The notes below the pieces were generated by a model. That model had not been told where the DNA came from. It saw only the letters and a program-made list of their open reading frames with translations, and ran no database searches. Below are positions 52,473-60,811 of a stretch of 64,000 bases of DNA, one piece after another. The position numbers and the translations under genes are program-made. The stretch is from Bradyrhizobium iriomotense (GTDB lineage: Bacteria > Pseudomonadota > Alphaproteobacteria > Rhizobiales > Xanthobacteraceae): positions 248,001-312,000 of the forward strand of contig NZ_JAFCLP010000006.1 in NCBI RefSeq assembly GCF_018129405.1. Direction: 5' to 3'. Numbering within the stretch: position 1 is the first letter of the stretch; each line of letters begins with the position of its first letter.

Positions 52473-54911
52473 ATGGCTTTCGGTGCGACGAAGCGGAAGG
52501 TTCTCAATCGGGGTATCCCTCCGGACAGTTTTCTCAATGAATTAATTGCGTGGGGCAGAACGGCGCCCGACGACATCTTCGCCCCGAACGAAAACGCAGA
52601 CGTCTATTCGAGCGTGGTCGAGGTACTCGGCCCCTGGCAGGGGCTTCCGCATCGCCGCGCCGCCATGCTGGAAGTGATGCGCGTGCTTGCGGGCTTTGAA
52701 TCATCCTGGGACTGGAACGCAGGCGTCGATACCACCAATCCAACGTCAACGACGCCGACCACGATTGAAGCGGGTGCCTGGCAGGTCAGTGCGAACTCCA
52801 TGGCATTTGGGCCGGAGCTCAAGAATCTTGTTCTCACAAAGGTCGGCTCACTGGATGGGAACGCATTCCAAAAGGCCATGAAGCGCGACCACCTTCTGGC
52901 GATGGAATACATTGCTCGCCTTCTGCGCCGAACCGTAAGGGCCAATGGCCCCGTCAAGCGACACGAAATTGACGAGTGGCTGCGCCGAGACGCCGTCGAC
53001 GAGTTTCAAGCCATGCTGGGGACTCCTTCCATGATCTCGGCGTTGCGATTGGAAAGCGTGGCGGCGGCCAGTATTCCCAGCGTGAGAGCACAACCGGCCG
53101 AGGCCGGGATGCATGGATTCGACGCGAATACGAAGCTGACGGCGACGACGGCCAAGGCTCTGAAAGAAGCGGGATTCAAGTTCGCGATCCGCTATTTGTC
53201 GCGCAAAGCGAAACCGCCTGCCAAGGATCTGACCGCCAACGAGCTCGATATCATCCTGGACGCGGGGCTTGCCGTCATGGCGGTCCAGCATGTCGCTCCG
53301 TCCGGCTGGACACCTTCCGATACGCTCGGGGTCGAGTGCGGCGGCAACGCCGCTGCGCATGCCCGGGCAATCGGGTTGGCAGAGAAGTCCAGCGTATGGC
53401 TCGATCTGGAGGGGATCGCGGCTGGAACGCCGGCGAGCGCGGTCATCGCCTACTGCAATGCCTGGTTCAGGGAGGTGGAGAGCGCCGGCTATACGACAGG
53501 TGTTTACGTCGGCGCGAACTGTATTCTGTCTGCGGATGAGCTCTATTTTAGTCTCAAGACAAAACATTATTGGAAGTCTGGCAGCAACGTGCCCGACATT
53601 CCGCACCGCGGTTACTGCATGGTTCAGCACATCATTCCGGATGACAAGATCGGCGGCGTTGCGATAGATCGCAACGTGACGTTCGTCGACGCATTCGGCA
53701 GCGCGCCGATGCTCGTCACCCGGGGCCTTGCCATGGACATGGCAGCGTTTGCGAGACCCATGCTGGCGGCGCCAGCCGCGGCGAGCGCTCCCGCAGTCGC
53801 CGCGCGCGACAACGATGAGGAGATTTTGCGCGAGCTCGCAGCGAGCCATGAACTCTCCGCGCCGATGGAAACCCTGATCAGCTTCAGGAACGACCACGGC
53901 GGTCCCGTATCGGCCCGGTACTGGGCGATTGCCGATTTCGACCGGCGATCCGGCGAGCCCAGACTCTTCCTGTTCGACGTCAGGGACAAGCACGTCCAGT
54001 CCTATCTCTGCGCGCACGGCAAGGGATCCGAAGGTCCCACGGACGACGGTTATGCGAGCGTCTTCTCCAATCGACCCGGCTCGAACTGCACCTCGCTCGG
54101 TGTCTACCGTTGCGCTGAGACCTATTCTGGAGCGCACGGCTTTTCGATGCGCCTCGACGGCCTTGAAGCGACCAACTCCAACGCCCGGGCGCGCGCCGTC
54201 GTTGTGCACGGCGCGGATTATGTGTCCCAGGATTTCATCAGCCGTACAGGCCGGATCGGACGGAGCGACGGATGTCTCGCCCTCGAGAACCGGTATGTGA
54301 CCGAGGTCGTGACCGCATTGACCGGCGGTTCTCTCGTCCTTGCGTGGTATTCGAGAGCTGCCGGGCCTGCTGCCGCGCGCTTCGTCGCAGACAGCGCAGC
54401 GGACGAAATCTGGAGCGAGCTCGAGCCGCCGGCGGCCCATCTCGCAGCAGATGCCAGCGAAACGACGGCCTCGCTGGCAATGCGAATCCTGCAATCGCCG
54501 AAAATCGTGCTTGCACGCGCGCACACCTCGGGAGTCCAGGACAACGCCACGGCCTTTGACAACATCAAGGACACGGCCGAGGGGCGTGCGGCACACCGCA
54601 GCTCCTACAGAAACGCGCCTGGCGGTGTGGTCAACCTCGATCCCCGAATGCTCAGAGGCATGCTCGATTTGGCGGAATCGTTCAGCTTCTCGGTATCGGA
54701 GTTCTGCGGTGGCAGCCACAATACGAACTCCCGCCACTACGCAGGGTGCACCGCCGACCTCAACACAATCAACGGCCGGCATGTGGGCGCCGGCAACCCG
54801 TCGGCCGCTTTGTTTCAGCAACGCTGCCGCGAGCTTGGAGCAACGGAAGTGCTGGGGCCCGGCGATGCGGGGCATTCGACGCATATTCACGCGGGCTGGC
54901 CGCGACCTTGA
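52473..54911 (+). CDS. Four-domain peptidoglycan-active fusion protein
   Basis: 812 residues, GAGGGAGAATCTCACG before the ATG, no signal peptide or membrane helix. In order: a lysozyme/transglycosylase-like region at about 15-180, with E76 in GFESSWDWN and GAWQVSANS. A DUF1906 (Rv2525c-like glycoside hydrolase) domain at about 212-408, MHGFDANTKLT to AIDRNVTF, with D311 and E313 in VWLDLEGIA. An L,D-transpeptidase/YkuD-type domain at about 465-625, with HGADY and the catalytic Cys in GRSDGC601. An M15-type peptidase end at about 715-810, with H755-x6-D762 (SRHYAGCTADL) and H804-I-H806. It would cut glycan and peptide parts of murein. The export route is unknown. Confidence 0.75.
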   Translation: MAFGATKRKVLNRGIPPDSFLNELIAWGRTAPDDIFAPNENADVYSSVVEVLGPWQGLPHRRAAMLEVMRVLAGFESSWDWNAGVDTTNPTSTTPTTIEAGAWQVSANSMAFGPELKNLVLTKVGSLDGNAFQKAMKRDHLLAMEYIARLLRRTVRANGPVKRHEIDEWLRRDAVDEFQAMLGTPSMISALRLESVAAASIPSVRAQPAEAGMHGFDANTKLTATTAKALKEAGFKFAIRYLSRKAKPPAKDLTANELDIILDAGLAVMAVQHVAPSGWTPSDTLGVECGGNAAAHARAIGLAEKSSVWLDLEGIAAGTPASAVIAYCNAWFREVESAGYTTGVYVGANCILSADELYFSLKTKHYWKSGSNVPDIPHRGYCMVQHIIPDDKIGGVAIDRNVTFVDAFGSAPMLVTRGLAMDMAAFARPMLAAPAAASAPAVAARDNDEEILRELAASHELSAPMETLISFRNDHGGPVSARYWAIADFDRRSGEPRLFLFDVRDKHVQSYLCAHGKGSEGPTDDGYASVFSNRPGSNCTSLGVYRCAETYSGAHGFSMRLDGLEATNSNARARAVVVHGADYVSQDFISRTGRIGRSDGCLALENRYVTEVVTALTGGSLVLAWYSRAAGPAAARFVADSAADEIWSELEPPAAHLAADASETTASLAMRILQSPKIVLARAHTSGVQDNATAFDNIKDTAEGRAAHRSSYRNAPGGVVNLDPRMLRGMLDLAESFSFSVSEFCGGSHNTNSRHYAGCTADLNTINGRHVGAGNPSAALFQQRCRELGATEVLGPGDAGHSTHIHAGWPRP

Positions 54912-55129
54912 CGTCGGCGGAGACCGCAGGCGCTCGTTCCCAACCTTACCGCCGCCCCATGATGCCATCATGCCCCTGTTTTGCCCGACGGGTCAACGTG
55001 ACTTCGAAAAATACGAAGTCGTGCCAGGCCCCCGGCTACTGTGCATGGGGTTGTTTTCGACGTTTTTTGTCCGGGAGGCTCCAGCCCATCCCAGCAAGCC
55101 GATCTAGCGGCGGGGCGGAAAGGCCCCGC

Positions 55130-55837
55130 TCAGCTCTTCGGTCCGCGCAATTGCGCCGTCAGCTTCTCCATCGCCTCCGCCACCTCGCGCCATTGCGACA
55201 GCCAGCTGCGCGGAAAGCGGAAGGTGAGGTCGGCGCCGCCGACGCGGCGCTCGGAGAGGCACATGCCGGGGGTCGCCGCATCGCGCGTGCAGCGCGCGGC
55301 CAGCGCGGGGCTTGTCGCGGAATAGAAATCCTCGCTGCCGTAAGGCGTCTCAGTGCGGAACATCCGCATCGTCAGCCCGTCCTCGGGCTGGGTCGCAGCC
55401 TGGTCGAGATAGCGCGGATAGATCGTGGCCGTTCGCTGCTCGGGCGAGAGCGCATCGTGATGGGCCGCGATCGACAGGAAGATGCGGTCGATCGATTGCA
55501 CCGCCGCTTCCACCGTATCGGCGGTGACGTGCTTGGGCGCTCCGGGCGGCTCCAGCGAGGGATAGAGGAAATCGAGATCGATACGCTCCTGGGGCCCGGA
55601 GTGCCGCTGGATCTTCATCCGGATCGCGGTCGTCGGCAGGTTGAACAGCGTGCCGCCGACGCTGACCGGCAGCTTGTCCGGGGCACTGGCGCCGCCGGCT
55701 CCCCAGGTCGGCCACAGCAAATAGGCGACCAGCGCGACCGCACACAGGGCGGCGGCGCCGCCGAGCACGATCGGAACGACATGCGCCCGGGTGCGCGTCC
55801 TGGAGGACCTGAGGGGAGCTGCCGAAAACACCGTCAT
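55130..55837 (-). CDS. Conserved single-span membrane protein
   Basis: 235 residues. The cytoplasmic start MTVFSAAPLRSSRTRTRAH is basic, followed by one transmembrane helix (VVPIVLGGAAALCAVALVAYLLWP). A periplasmic domain of about 185 residues with one Cys pair (AARCTRD, GMCLSERR) follows. No enzyme motif recognised; it resembles uncharacterised Bradyrhizobiaceae envelope proteins. It is convergent with the long fusion gene and divergent from the following membrane protein gene. Confidence 0.75.
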   Translation of the reverse strand: MTVFSAAPLRSSRTRTRAHVVPIVLGGAAALCAVALVAYLLWPTWGAGGASAPDKLPVSVGGTLFNLPTTAIRMKIQRHSGPQERIDLDFLYPSLEPPGAPKHVTADTVEAAVQSIDRIFLSIAAHHDALSPEQRTATIYPRYLDQAATQPEDGLTMRMFRTETPYGSEDFYSATSPALAARCTRDAATPGMCLSERRVGGADLTFRFPRSWLSQWREVAEAMEKLTAQLRGPKS

Positions 55838-56038
55838 GACATGCGCGCGCGTAAAGACCCGAAGTCGGCCGATGGCCGACGAATCAGCGGCGAATATGCC
55901 ACGGGGCGGCGAATTCGCGCAGCCTTGCCGGCCGCGGGGAGGGGGGAGGGCCCTGCGCGGATTGGCTGGCGCCGTTAACCTTCTCTTAAGGATAATGTAG
56001 CGTTAACCAGCACGATTTGTCACAGGAAGGCTCCGGCG

Positions 56039-56392
56039 TTGCGTAAGTGCGGACAGTTTCCGATGACACCTGAAGCTCTCAATTCCTTCTTCTCGATCTG
56101 CATCGGTTTCGCGCTCGCCGGCGCCCTCGTGAACGGATACCAGGCGGTCGCGCAGCGGCCCGCGGGCTTCGGCCTGCTGCAGGACGGCGTCGCGCCGAAG
56201 ACCTTCGCGGCAGTGCCGTTCCTGGTGTTCGCTGCGCCCTTCATCATCATGCGCAACACGCTGCGCGGCATGCGGATGGAAAGCCGCCGCGTTGAATTCG
56301 TGATGATGGCGACCGTGATCGCCGGCTTCTGGAGCATGATGAGCGGCACCTTCTTCCTGATGACCTTGCGCGCCGCCGGCGTTCTGATCTGA
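56039..56392 (+). CDS. Small membrane protein (DUF6949-like)
   Basis: 117 residues from a TTG at 56039 preceded by AGGAAGG at 8-base spacing; the ATG at 56063 (MTPEALNSFFSICIG) would give 109 residues and cannot be excluded. It has about three transmembrane helices (FFSICIGFALAGALVNGY, AAVPFLVFAAPFIIM, MMATVIAGFWSMMSGTFFL). A widespread short rhizobial membrane protein of unknown function, here just upstream of the gamma-carbonic anhydrase gene. Confidence 0.75.
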   Translation: MRKCGQFPMTPEALNSFFSICIGFALAGALVNGYQAVAQRPAGFGLLQDGVAPKTFAAVPFLVFAAPFIIMRNTLRGMRMESRRVEFVMMATVIAGFWSMMSGTFFLMTLRAAGVLI

Positions 56393-56471
56393 AGCGCCTG
56401 ACAGGCCGCGCGGCCCTTTGCGTCGGGGCCGCCGTTTCGCTATGGCTGGGTCAACCCGACAGGAGACCTTG

Positions 56472-57002
56472 ATGGCGATCTACGAGCTCGACGGGCAGGC
56501 GCCCGAACTTCCCGCCGACGGCAACTATTTCATCGCGGAGACCGCGACCGTGATCGGCCGGGTGCGCCTGAAGCCGGGTGCGAGCGTCTGGTTCGGCGCG
56601 GTGCTGCGCGGCGACAATGAGTGGATCGAGATCGGCGAGGGCGCCAACGTGCAGGATGGCTCGACCTGCCACACCGATCTCGGCTTTCCGCTCGTCATCG
56701 GCAGGAACTGTACCGTCGGCCACAACGTGATTCTGCACGGCTGCACCATCGAGGAGGGCGCGCTGATCGGCATGGGCTCGATCGTGATGAACGGCGCGAA
56801 GATCGGTCGCAACAGCATCGTCGGCGCCGGTTCCGTCATCACCGAGGGCAAGGAGTTTGCCGAACGCTCGCTGATCATCGGATCGCCTGCGCGCGTGATC
56901 CGCACGCTCGACGATGCGCAGGTGCAGAGGATGGGAAGCGCGGCGAAGTTTTATGTCGCCAACGGCCCGCGTTTCAAGAAGGGCCTGAAGCGGATCGGCT
57001 GA
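56472..57002 (+). CDS. Gamma carbonic anhydrase family protein
   Basis: 176 residues forming a left-handed beta-helix. The zinc-ligand histidines of gamma-class anhydrases are at H67 (STCHTD), H84 and H89 (TVGHNVILHG). AGGAGACCTTG precedes the ATG at 56472. Members in alphaproteobacteria can be true carbonic anhydrases or carnitine-operon-like acyltransferase relatives; the intact histidines favour zinc binding. Cytoplasmic. Confidence 0.92.
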   Translation: MAIYELDGQAPELPADGNYFIAETATVIGRVRLKPGASVWFGAVLRGDNEWIEIGEGANVQDGSTCHTDLGFPLVIGRNCTVGHNVILHGCTIEEGALIGMGSIVMNGAKIGRNSIVGAGSVITEGKEFAERSLIIGSPARVIRTLDDAQVQRMGSAAKFYVANGPRFKKGLKRIG

Positions 57003-57004
57003 GC

Positions 57005-57169
57005 TCAGCTTCCCCCGGATTCGCGCGCTTCGATCGCGCCCGCAACCTTCTCGTGGCCGGCCGCCCATAGCGCATGCTCGTCGCTGCCGTCGACGTAGGG
57101 ATTGGCTTCGGCCGGGATGCGTTCGCGCGCGGCGCGTTCGCCTTCTGCAAAGGGATCGCGATCGGTCAT
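57005..57169 (-). CDS. Small Rmf/CrpP-like protein (54 residues)
   Basis: Frame from the ATG at 57169 reads MTDRDPFAEGERAARERIPA, then EANPYVDGSDEHALWAAGHE and a short acidic end. The pattern E-G-x-x-A-A-x-x-x-x-x-x-x-x-N-P-Y ... W-x-x-G-H matches the ribosome modulation factor/CrpP family of short proteins that includes Rmf. It might bind ribosomes in stationary phase (inference). It is convergent with the carbonic anhydrase gene, 2 bp apart. Confidence 0.7.
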   Translation of the reverse strand: MTDRDPFAEGERAARERIPAEANPYVDGSDEHALWAAGHEKVAGAIEARESGGS

Positions 57170-57263
57170 CGTGATTTGGCCTCCTCGCTTTCAAGCCGAT
57201 GTGACGGCATTGGTTCCGGAACGGGTCCTGGTCGGGACCGTTGACGGATAAAGGAGCATCCCA

Positions 57264-57581
57264 ATGGCCCCACCGCGTGCAAACGCTTCAATGAAGACGT
57301 TGGTCTTGATCTTCGCCCTCGCGGCGATGCCGGCCGTATCCTTCGCACAAGCGACCGGCGGCACTGCCGGATCGACCGGCACTTCGTCGGGGCCGACCGG
57401 AGGTGTTGCCAACGCACCGGCGCCGCCGCCCGGCACGAACAGCCTGGGTACGGCTCAATCGTCGGGCCCGGGCTCCGGAGTGACCACCGGCTCCGGGACC
57501 GGCGGAGCCGCCGACGCCACCGTCAGTGCCGAGAACCGACAGCTCGACAAGAAGATGAAGAGCATCTGTCGCGGCTGCTGA
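57264..57581 (+). CDS. Small secreted Gly/Thr/Ser-rich protein
   Basis: 105 residues from the ATG at 57264, with AAGGAG and 8-base spacing. The signal peptide MKTLVLIFALAAMPAVSFAQ follows a nine-residue N-terminal extension. The mature part is low-complexity (TGGTAGSTGTSSGPTGG, GSGVTTGSGTGGAADA) with a conserved-looking C-terminal end KKMKSICRGC. Periplasmic; function unknown. Confidence 0.75.
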   Translation: MAPPRANASMKTLVLIFALAAMPAVSFAQATGGTAGSTGTSSGPTGGVANAPAPPPGTNSLGTAQSSGPGSGVTTGSGTGGAADATVSAENRQLDKKMKSICRGC

Positions 57582-57685
57582 TGCTCGCGCGGAAGTGAGA
57601 CAGCGTGGCTGTCCCGATTGCCCCGACAACGCTAGCTTGATCCCGCTTTGAAGCGTGGAGCGTGTCCACGCGGAGGAATCGAGTG

Positions 57686-58060
57686 ATGCTACGTAAGACG
57701 ATGATGGCGGCGCTGGCCGTCGCGGCGGTCGGGCTGTCGGCGCCGCAGGCGGCAGAGGCGCGGGGCGGTTTCGGACATGGTGGCGGTTTCCATGGCGGTG
57801 GCTTCCATGGCGGCTGGGGCCATGGCGGTCACGGCCATTGGCATGGCGGCGGCTTCTGGCCGGGCGTTGCCATCGGCGCGGGCCTTGCCGGCGCCGGCTA
57901 TTACGGCGCTTATTACGGCTACGGCTACCCGTATTATGGCGATCCCTATTATTATGGTACCGGCTATGACGATGGCGGTTACGGCGGCTGCTACGTCGTC
58001 CGCAAGCGCGTGATGACGCCTTCGGGATGGCGATATCGTCGCGTCGACGTCTGTGAATGA
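57686..58060 (+). CDS. Secreted Gly/His/Tyr-rich protein
   Basis: 124 residues. Signal peptide MLRKTMMAALAVAAVGLSAPQAAEA, then GFGHGGGFHGGGFHGG-type repeats with eight or more histidines, a hydrophobic stretch (WPGVAIGAGLAGAGYYG), Tyr/Gly repeats (YGYGYPYYGDPYYY) and a C-terminal CYVVRKRVMTPSGWRYRRVDVC block with two cysteines. The GGAGG sits 9 bases before the ATG at 57686. The His-rich part may bind metals. Such proteins are common in Rhizobiales and uncharacterised. Confidence 0.8.
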   Translation: MLRKTMMAALAVAAVGLSAPQAAEARGGFGHGGGFHGGGFHGGWGHGGHGHWHGGGFWPGVAIGAGLAGAGYYGAYYGYGYPYYGDPYYYGTGYDDGGYGGCYVVRKRVMTPSGWRYRRVDVCE

Positions 58061-58084
58061 GGCGGGAAGATCAGCTGGCCCAAT

Positions 58085-58127
58085 AAAAAACAAGGCCGTT
58101 GACGCAGTATACCGTCAACGACCTTGC
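58085..58127 (-). terminator. Rho-independent terminator on minus strand
   Basis: Minus strand: CAAGGTCGTTGACG-GTATACTG-CGTCAACGGCCTTG followed by TTTTTTATTG. A 14 bp stem with one G-U pair and a strong T-tract. It ends the transcript of the coiled-coil protein gene at 58250. Confidence 0.9.
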
Positions 58128-58249
58128 CAGCCCCGGATATTGAAATCGGCTCACGCCATCCGGTAGGGGGCAGCATCGCGCGGAATCATACCGGCGAATG
58201 TGATCCAGTTCACAAGTGGAGAAAATTAAAGCCGCCGGCGGAGGCCAGT

Positions 58250-58741
58250 TTAGCCGCGCGAGCGCTTGCGCGCGCTGGCATGGCGGTGACGAGCCGGTTT
58301 CCTGCGGGTAACCGAGGGCGTCTCGGCCTCGGTGGCGCGGGCACTGGCGAAGGATTGGCGCAAGCCGTCGATGGATTCGTTCAGGCTCGCCACCTGCTCC
58401 GACAGGCGCTTGGTATCGGTCTGTTGGGCCGCGAGCAGCCGCTTCACGGTCTGGAGCTGATCCTGCACAACCTGGAGCTGGTCGATCGATTCCTGCTGGG
58501 TCGCCTCCAGCCCCTTGGTCTTCTCGACCAGCTGCTCGGAGGCCTGGGCGGTGCGGGCCTGCAGCTGCCGCGACGCCACCACCCGGTCGGTCTCCGGCAC
58601 GGAGCCGGTATAGGCGCGCCAGATCGCGATCGAAGTCACGCCGGCGATCAGCAAGAAAAGGACGGCGGCGGTCAGCGCGATGGGCTGGGCGCCAAGGCGA
58701 AACAGGGGGGTGGACCGTGTGTCCTCCACGAGATCGATCAT
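58250..58741 (-). CDS. Membrane-anchored coiled-coil protein
   Basis: 163 residues from the ATG at 58741 (MIDLVEDTRSTPLFRLGA). One transmembrane helix (PIALTAAVLFLLIAGVTSIAIW) is followed by a long heptad-rich coiled coil (LQARTAQASEQLVEKTKGLEATQQ, QLQTVKRLLAAQQTD) and a basic His/Arg tail (ARHRHASARKRSRG). It may oligomerise in the periplasm or at the membrane. No family function known. It ends before the terminator at 58085. Confidence 0.8.
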   Translation of the reverse strand: MIDLVEDTRSTPLFRLGAQPIALTAAVLFLLIAGVTSIAIWRAYTGSVPETDRVVASRQLQARTAQASEQLVEKTKGLEATQQESIDQLQVVQDQLQTVKRLLAAQQTDTKRLSEQVASLNESIDGLRQSFASARATEAETPSVTRRKPARHRHASARKRSRG

Positions 58742-58865
58742 CGCTGACAAAACCCAAATCTGAAACTTGGTGAGTGGCGAAGACCGGCAGCCCAAAACGG
58801 CCACCGGGATGTCCCGAAAGTGTTACTGTTCGGCAACAATTGGGACCAAAAAGAGGCTGGCGGCC

Positions 58866-58890
58866 AAAAAAGCAGCCAGCGCTTGGCTTT
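58866..58890 (-). terminator. Probable terminator for the racemase operon
   Basis: Minus strand AGCCA-AGCGC-TGGCT-GC-TTTTTTGG: a 5 bp stem then a T-tract, just downstream of the racemase 3' fragment. It fits the original end of the racemase operon before the cassette inserted. Confidence 0.6.
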
Positions 58891-58921
58891 ACCCTCTGGA
58901 GCTAGGGCCAAATGGCCAGAT

Positions 58922-59124
58922 TCAGGGCTGAAACGGCGACAACAGCCCGGAATAGGTCTTCGGTCGCGGCGCCGCATAGGGCCCCAGCCGCGACGTCTTC
59001 AGCCGCAGCCGCACCAGCGATTCCGCCAGCGTCACCGCGGTGGCGACGCCGTCGACCACGGGCAGGCCGTGGGTTGCGGCAAGCTCGGCGGCGAGATCGG
59101 CCATGCCGGCGCAGCCGAGCACGA
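58922..59124 (-). pseudogene. Detached 3' fragment of a racemase gene
   Basis: The frame reads VLGCAGMADLAAELAATHG, then PVVDGVATAVTLAESLVRLR and ends with SPFQP and a TGA. It repeats the last 67 residues of the full-length racemase at 60947. The upstream part is absent: sequence similarity stops abruptly at 59124/59125. Identity is about 93% over 200 bp by hand alignment. Confidence 0.85.
58925..59124. repeat. Direct repeat, left copy (racemase 3' end)
   Basis: Gap-free match to 60950-61149 with about 13 mismatches in 200 bp by hand alignment. The match ends at the stop-codon side exactly at the stop codon (TGA here, TAG in the right copy). It flanks the 1.8 kb cassette. Confidence 0.88.
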
Positions 59125-59197
59125 CGCTGGTGCGATCGAGCACCCTCAGGGATAATTTACTGCGCTCTGTCAGGTCTAACCACTCGGAGGATGCAGG

Positions 59198-59941
59198 ATG
59201 GCCGAGACTTCAATCGAGTGGACCGACGCAACTTGGAATCCTGTGGCGGGGTGCACTGTACTCTCGCCTGGTTGCACCAATTGCTACGCGATGCGTATGG
59301 CCGCGCGACTCGAGGCCATGGGAGCTGGAAAATACCGCGGTCTAACTCGAAAGAGCGGCGGACGAGCTGTTTGGACTGGCAAGTTGTTCCTCGATCGCCG
59401 AGCACTTGAAGCTCCCAAGGCTTGGCGCAAGCCGCGCCAGATTTTTGTGAACTCCATGTCCGATCTTTTCCACGCGAACGTGCCTGAGAATTTTATCCAC
59501 GAGGTGTGGTCGACGATGGAGGCGACACCGCAGCACACTTATCAAATCCTGACTAAGCGCCCCGACCGGATGGCCGAGATCTCGCAGGCGCTGCCAACGC
59601 TCCAAAATGTCTGGCTTGGTACTAGTGTCGAGAACGCCGATTACCTCGATCGCATCAACGATCTACGACGGGTGCGAGCAGTGGTCAGGTTCATTTCGTT
59701 CGAACCGCTGCTTGGATCTGTTGCAACTGCGGATCTCTCCGGCATTCATTGGGCGATCGTTGGCGGTGAGAGCGGTCCACGCGCCCGGCCCATGGACCCA
59801 AAGTGGGTGGATGAAATCGAGATTGCTTGCCGTCGTCACGGCACAGCGTTCTTCTTCAAGCAATGGGGCGGTAGGAACAAGAAAGCATCCGGCAGACTAC
59901 TTCGTGGTCGGACGTATGATGAGATGCCGCTTGGGATTTAA
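59198..59941 (+). CDS. DUF5131 (phage Gp37/Gp68) family protein with three-Cys motif
   Basis: 247 residues. It starts MAETSIEWTDATWNPVAGCT, the family hallmark, with the three-Cys motif C19-x6-C26-x2-C29 (GCTVLSPGCTNCYA) that resembles a 4Fe-4S-type loop. Further family blocks are FVNSMSDLFHANVP, ILTKRPDRM, VWLGTSVENADY, FISFEPLLG and IVGGESGPRARPMDPKWV, and FFFKQWGG at the end. GGAGG precedes the ATG with suitable spacing. Proteins of this family occur in phages and mobile islands; their activity is not established. It overlaps the TcmP-like gene by 45 bp tail to tail. Confidence 0.92.
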   Translation: MAETSIEWTDATWNPVAGCTVLSPGCTNCYAMRMAARLEAMGAGKYRGLTRKSGGRAVWTGKLFLDRRALEAPKAWRKPRQIFVNSMSDLFHANVPENFIHEVWSTMEATPQHTYQILTKRPDRMAEISQALPTLQNVWLGTSVENADYLDRINDLRRVRAVVRFISFEPLLGSVATADLSGIHWAIVGGESGPRARPMDPKWVDEIEIACRRHGTAFFFKQWGGRNKKASGRLLRGRTYDEMPLGI

Positions 59942-60811
59942 GAGGTGCTCTCCGATCCTTGTGGCGAGACCGATCGCTTCTCGCGCTGGGTTAGAAATGC
60001 ATAAGAACAGTGAGAACATCTGCGGCGCGCGGTCGATGGGTAACGCAAGCGGCTTCAATACAGCACCGAAGATTTCGCTGAGCCGCTTTTGTACGTAACG
60101 CTCGAGGCCGGCCGGATCTAAATCTCTTCGTCGCTCGGGCAACACACCGAACATGTCGGGGTTGCCGACATCGGGATAAAGCTCTTCTTCCCAAGATTCT
60201 GAGCCGAAGATTCGCGTCAGCGCAGCGCGCTTATGCTCGTCAATGTCGGTCAGTTTCCTAGTGGCTTGTCGGAACAATCCCGCCAACGGGAATAGAAACC
60301 AGACATCAATCGCTCGTGTTCCGGCAAGCGCTTGAAGCGTTGTCCATTCGACCTCCATTCCATATGGGTCAAGGAAGACAACGGCCCGCTTGTCGTCCCA
60401 GCTGTTGTTGGCAACAAGTCGTTTCAAGGCCGAATTCGCATCTTCTTCTGCGACAACGATCTTGCGTCGGAGATTTTTGGCGCGCAAATCTTCCAGTGCG
60501 GACACGTAGTTGGGATTCTTTTCGATGAAGACTATGAAATCAAACTCAGGTCTTACATCCAGGGCTATCTGGGCTGATCCGCGCCTTCGCTCGACGACTT
60601 CTTCGACAGGCTTTTCTACTAGGGTAGCGCCTTGTCGTTCAGTTCGTACCGTCCGAGTCCCGCTCCCAGCAAACGCGTCAACGTACCAGAGGTTTTTGAA
60701 GTGAGGACGAAGCGCTGTGGTAAAGGCGTTTAAATACCCCTCAATGATCGACAACTTGAGTTCGGTATGTTGCCCGCCAAATTCGTGATCTGCGATCATG
60801 ATATCTCGCAC
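59897..60811 (-). CDS. tcmP: Three-Cys-motif partner protein (TcmP-like), methyltransferase-like
   Basis: 304 residues from a GTG at 60811 (an ATG at 60799 is also possible). Family-typical segments are GQHTELKLSIIEGYLNAFTTAL at the start and WYVDAFAGSGTRT (residues 42-54), which resembles SAM motif I (D45-A-F-A-G-S-G). FIVFIEKNP (acidic E97) and VVFLDPYGMEVEW (D148-P-Y-G) resemble motifs II and IV of Rossmann methyltransferases. The family is named for pairing with DUF5131 three-Cys-motif proteins, as here. Its function is unknown. Confidence 0.88.
   Translation of the reverse strand: MRDIMIADHEFGGQHTELKLSIIEGYLNAFTTALRPHFKNLWYVDAFAGSGTRTVRTERQGATLVEKPVEEVVERRRGSAQIALDVRPEFDFIVFIEKNPNYVSALEDLRAKNLRRKIVVAEEDANSALKRLVANNSWDDKRAVVFLDPYGMEVEWTTLQALAGTRAIDVWFLFPLAGLFRQATRKLTDIDEHKRAALTRIFGSESWEEELYPDVGNPDMFGVLPERRRDLDPAGLERYVQKRLSEIFGAVLKPLALPIDRAPQMFSLFLCISNPAREAIGLATRIGEHLLNPKRHLIIRPTTK

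Noticed and set aside
52848-54971. 707-codon minus-strand open frame
   Set aside because: Antisense of the four-domain peptidoglycan protein, which has motifs, a good ribosome-binding site and host-like third-codon bias.
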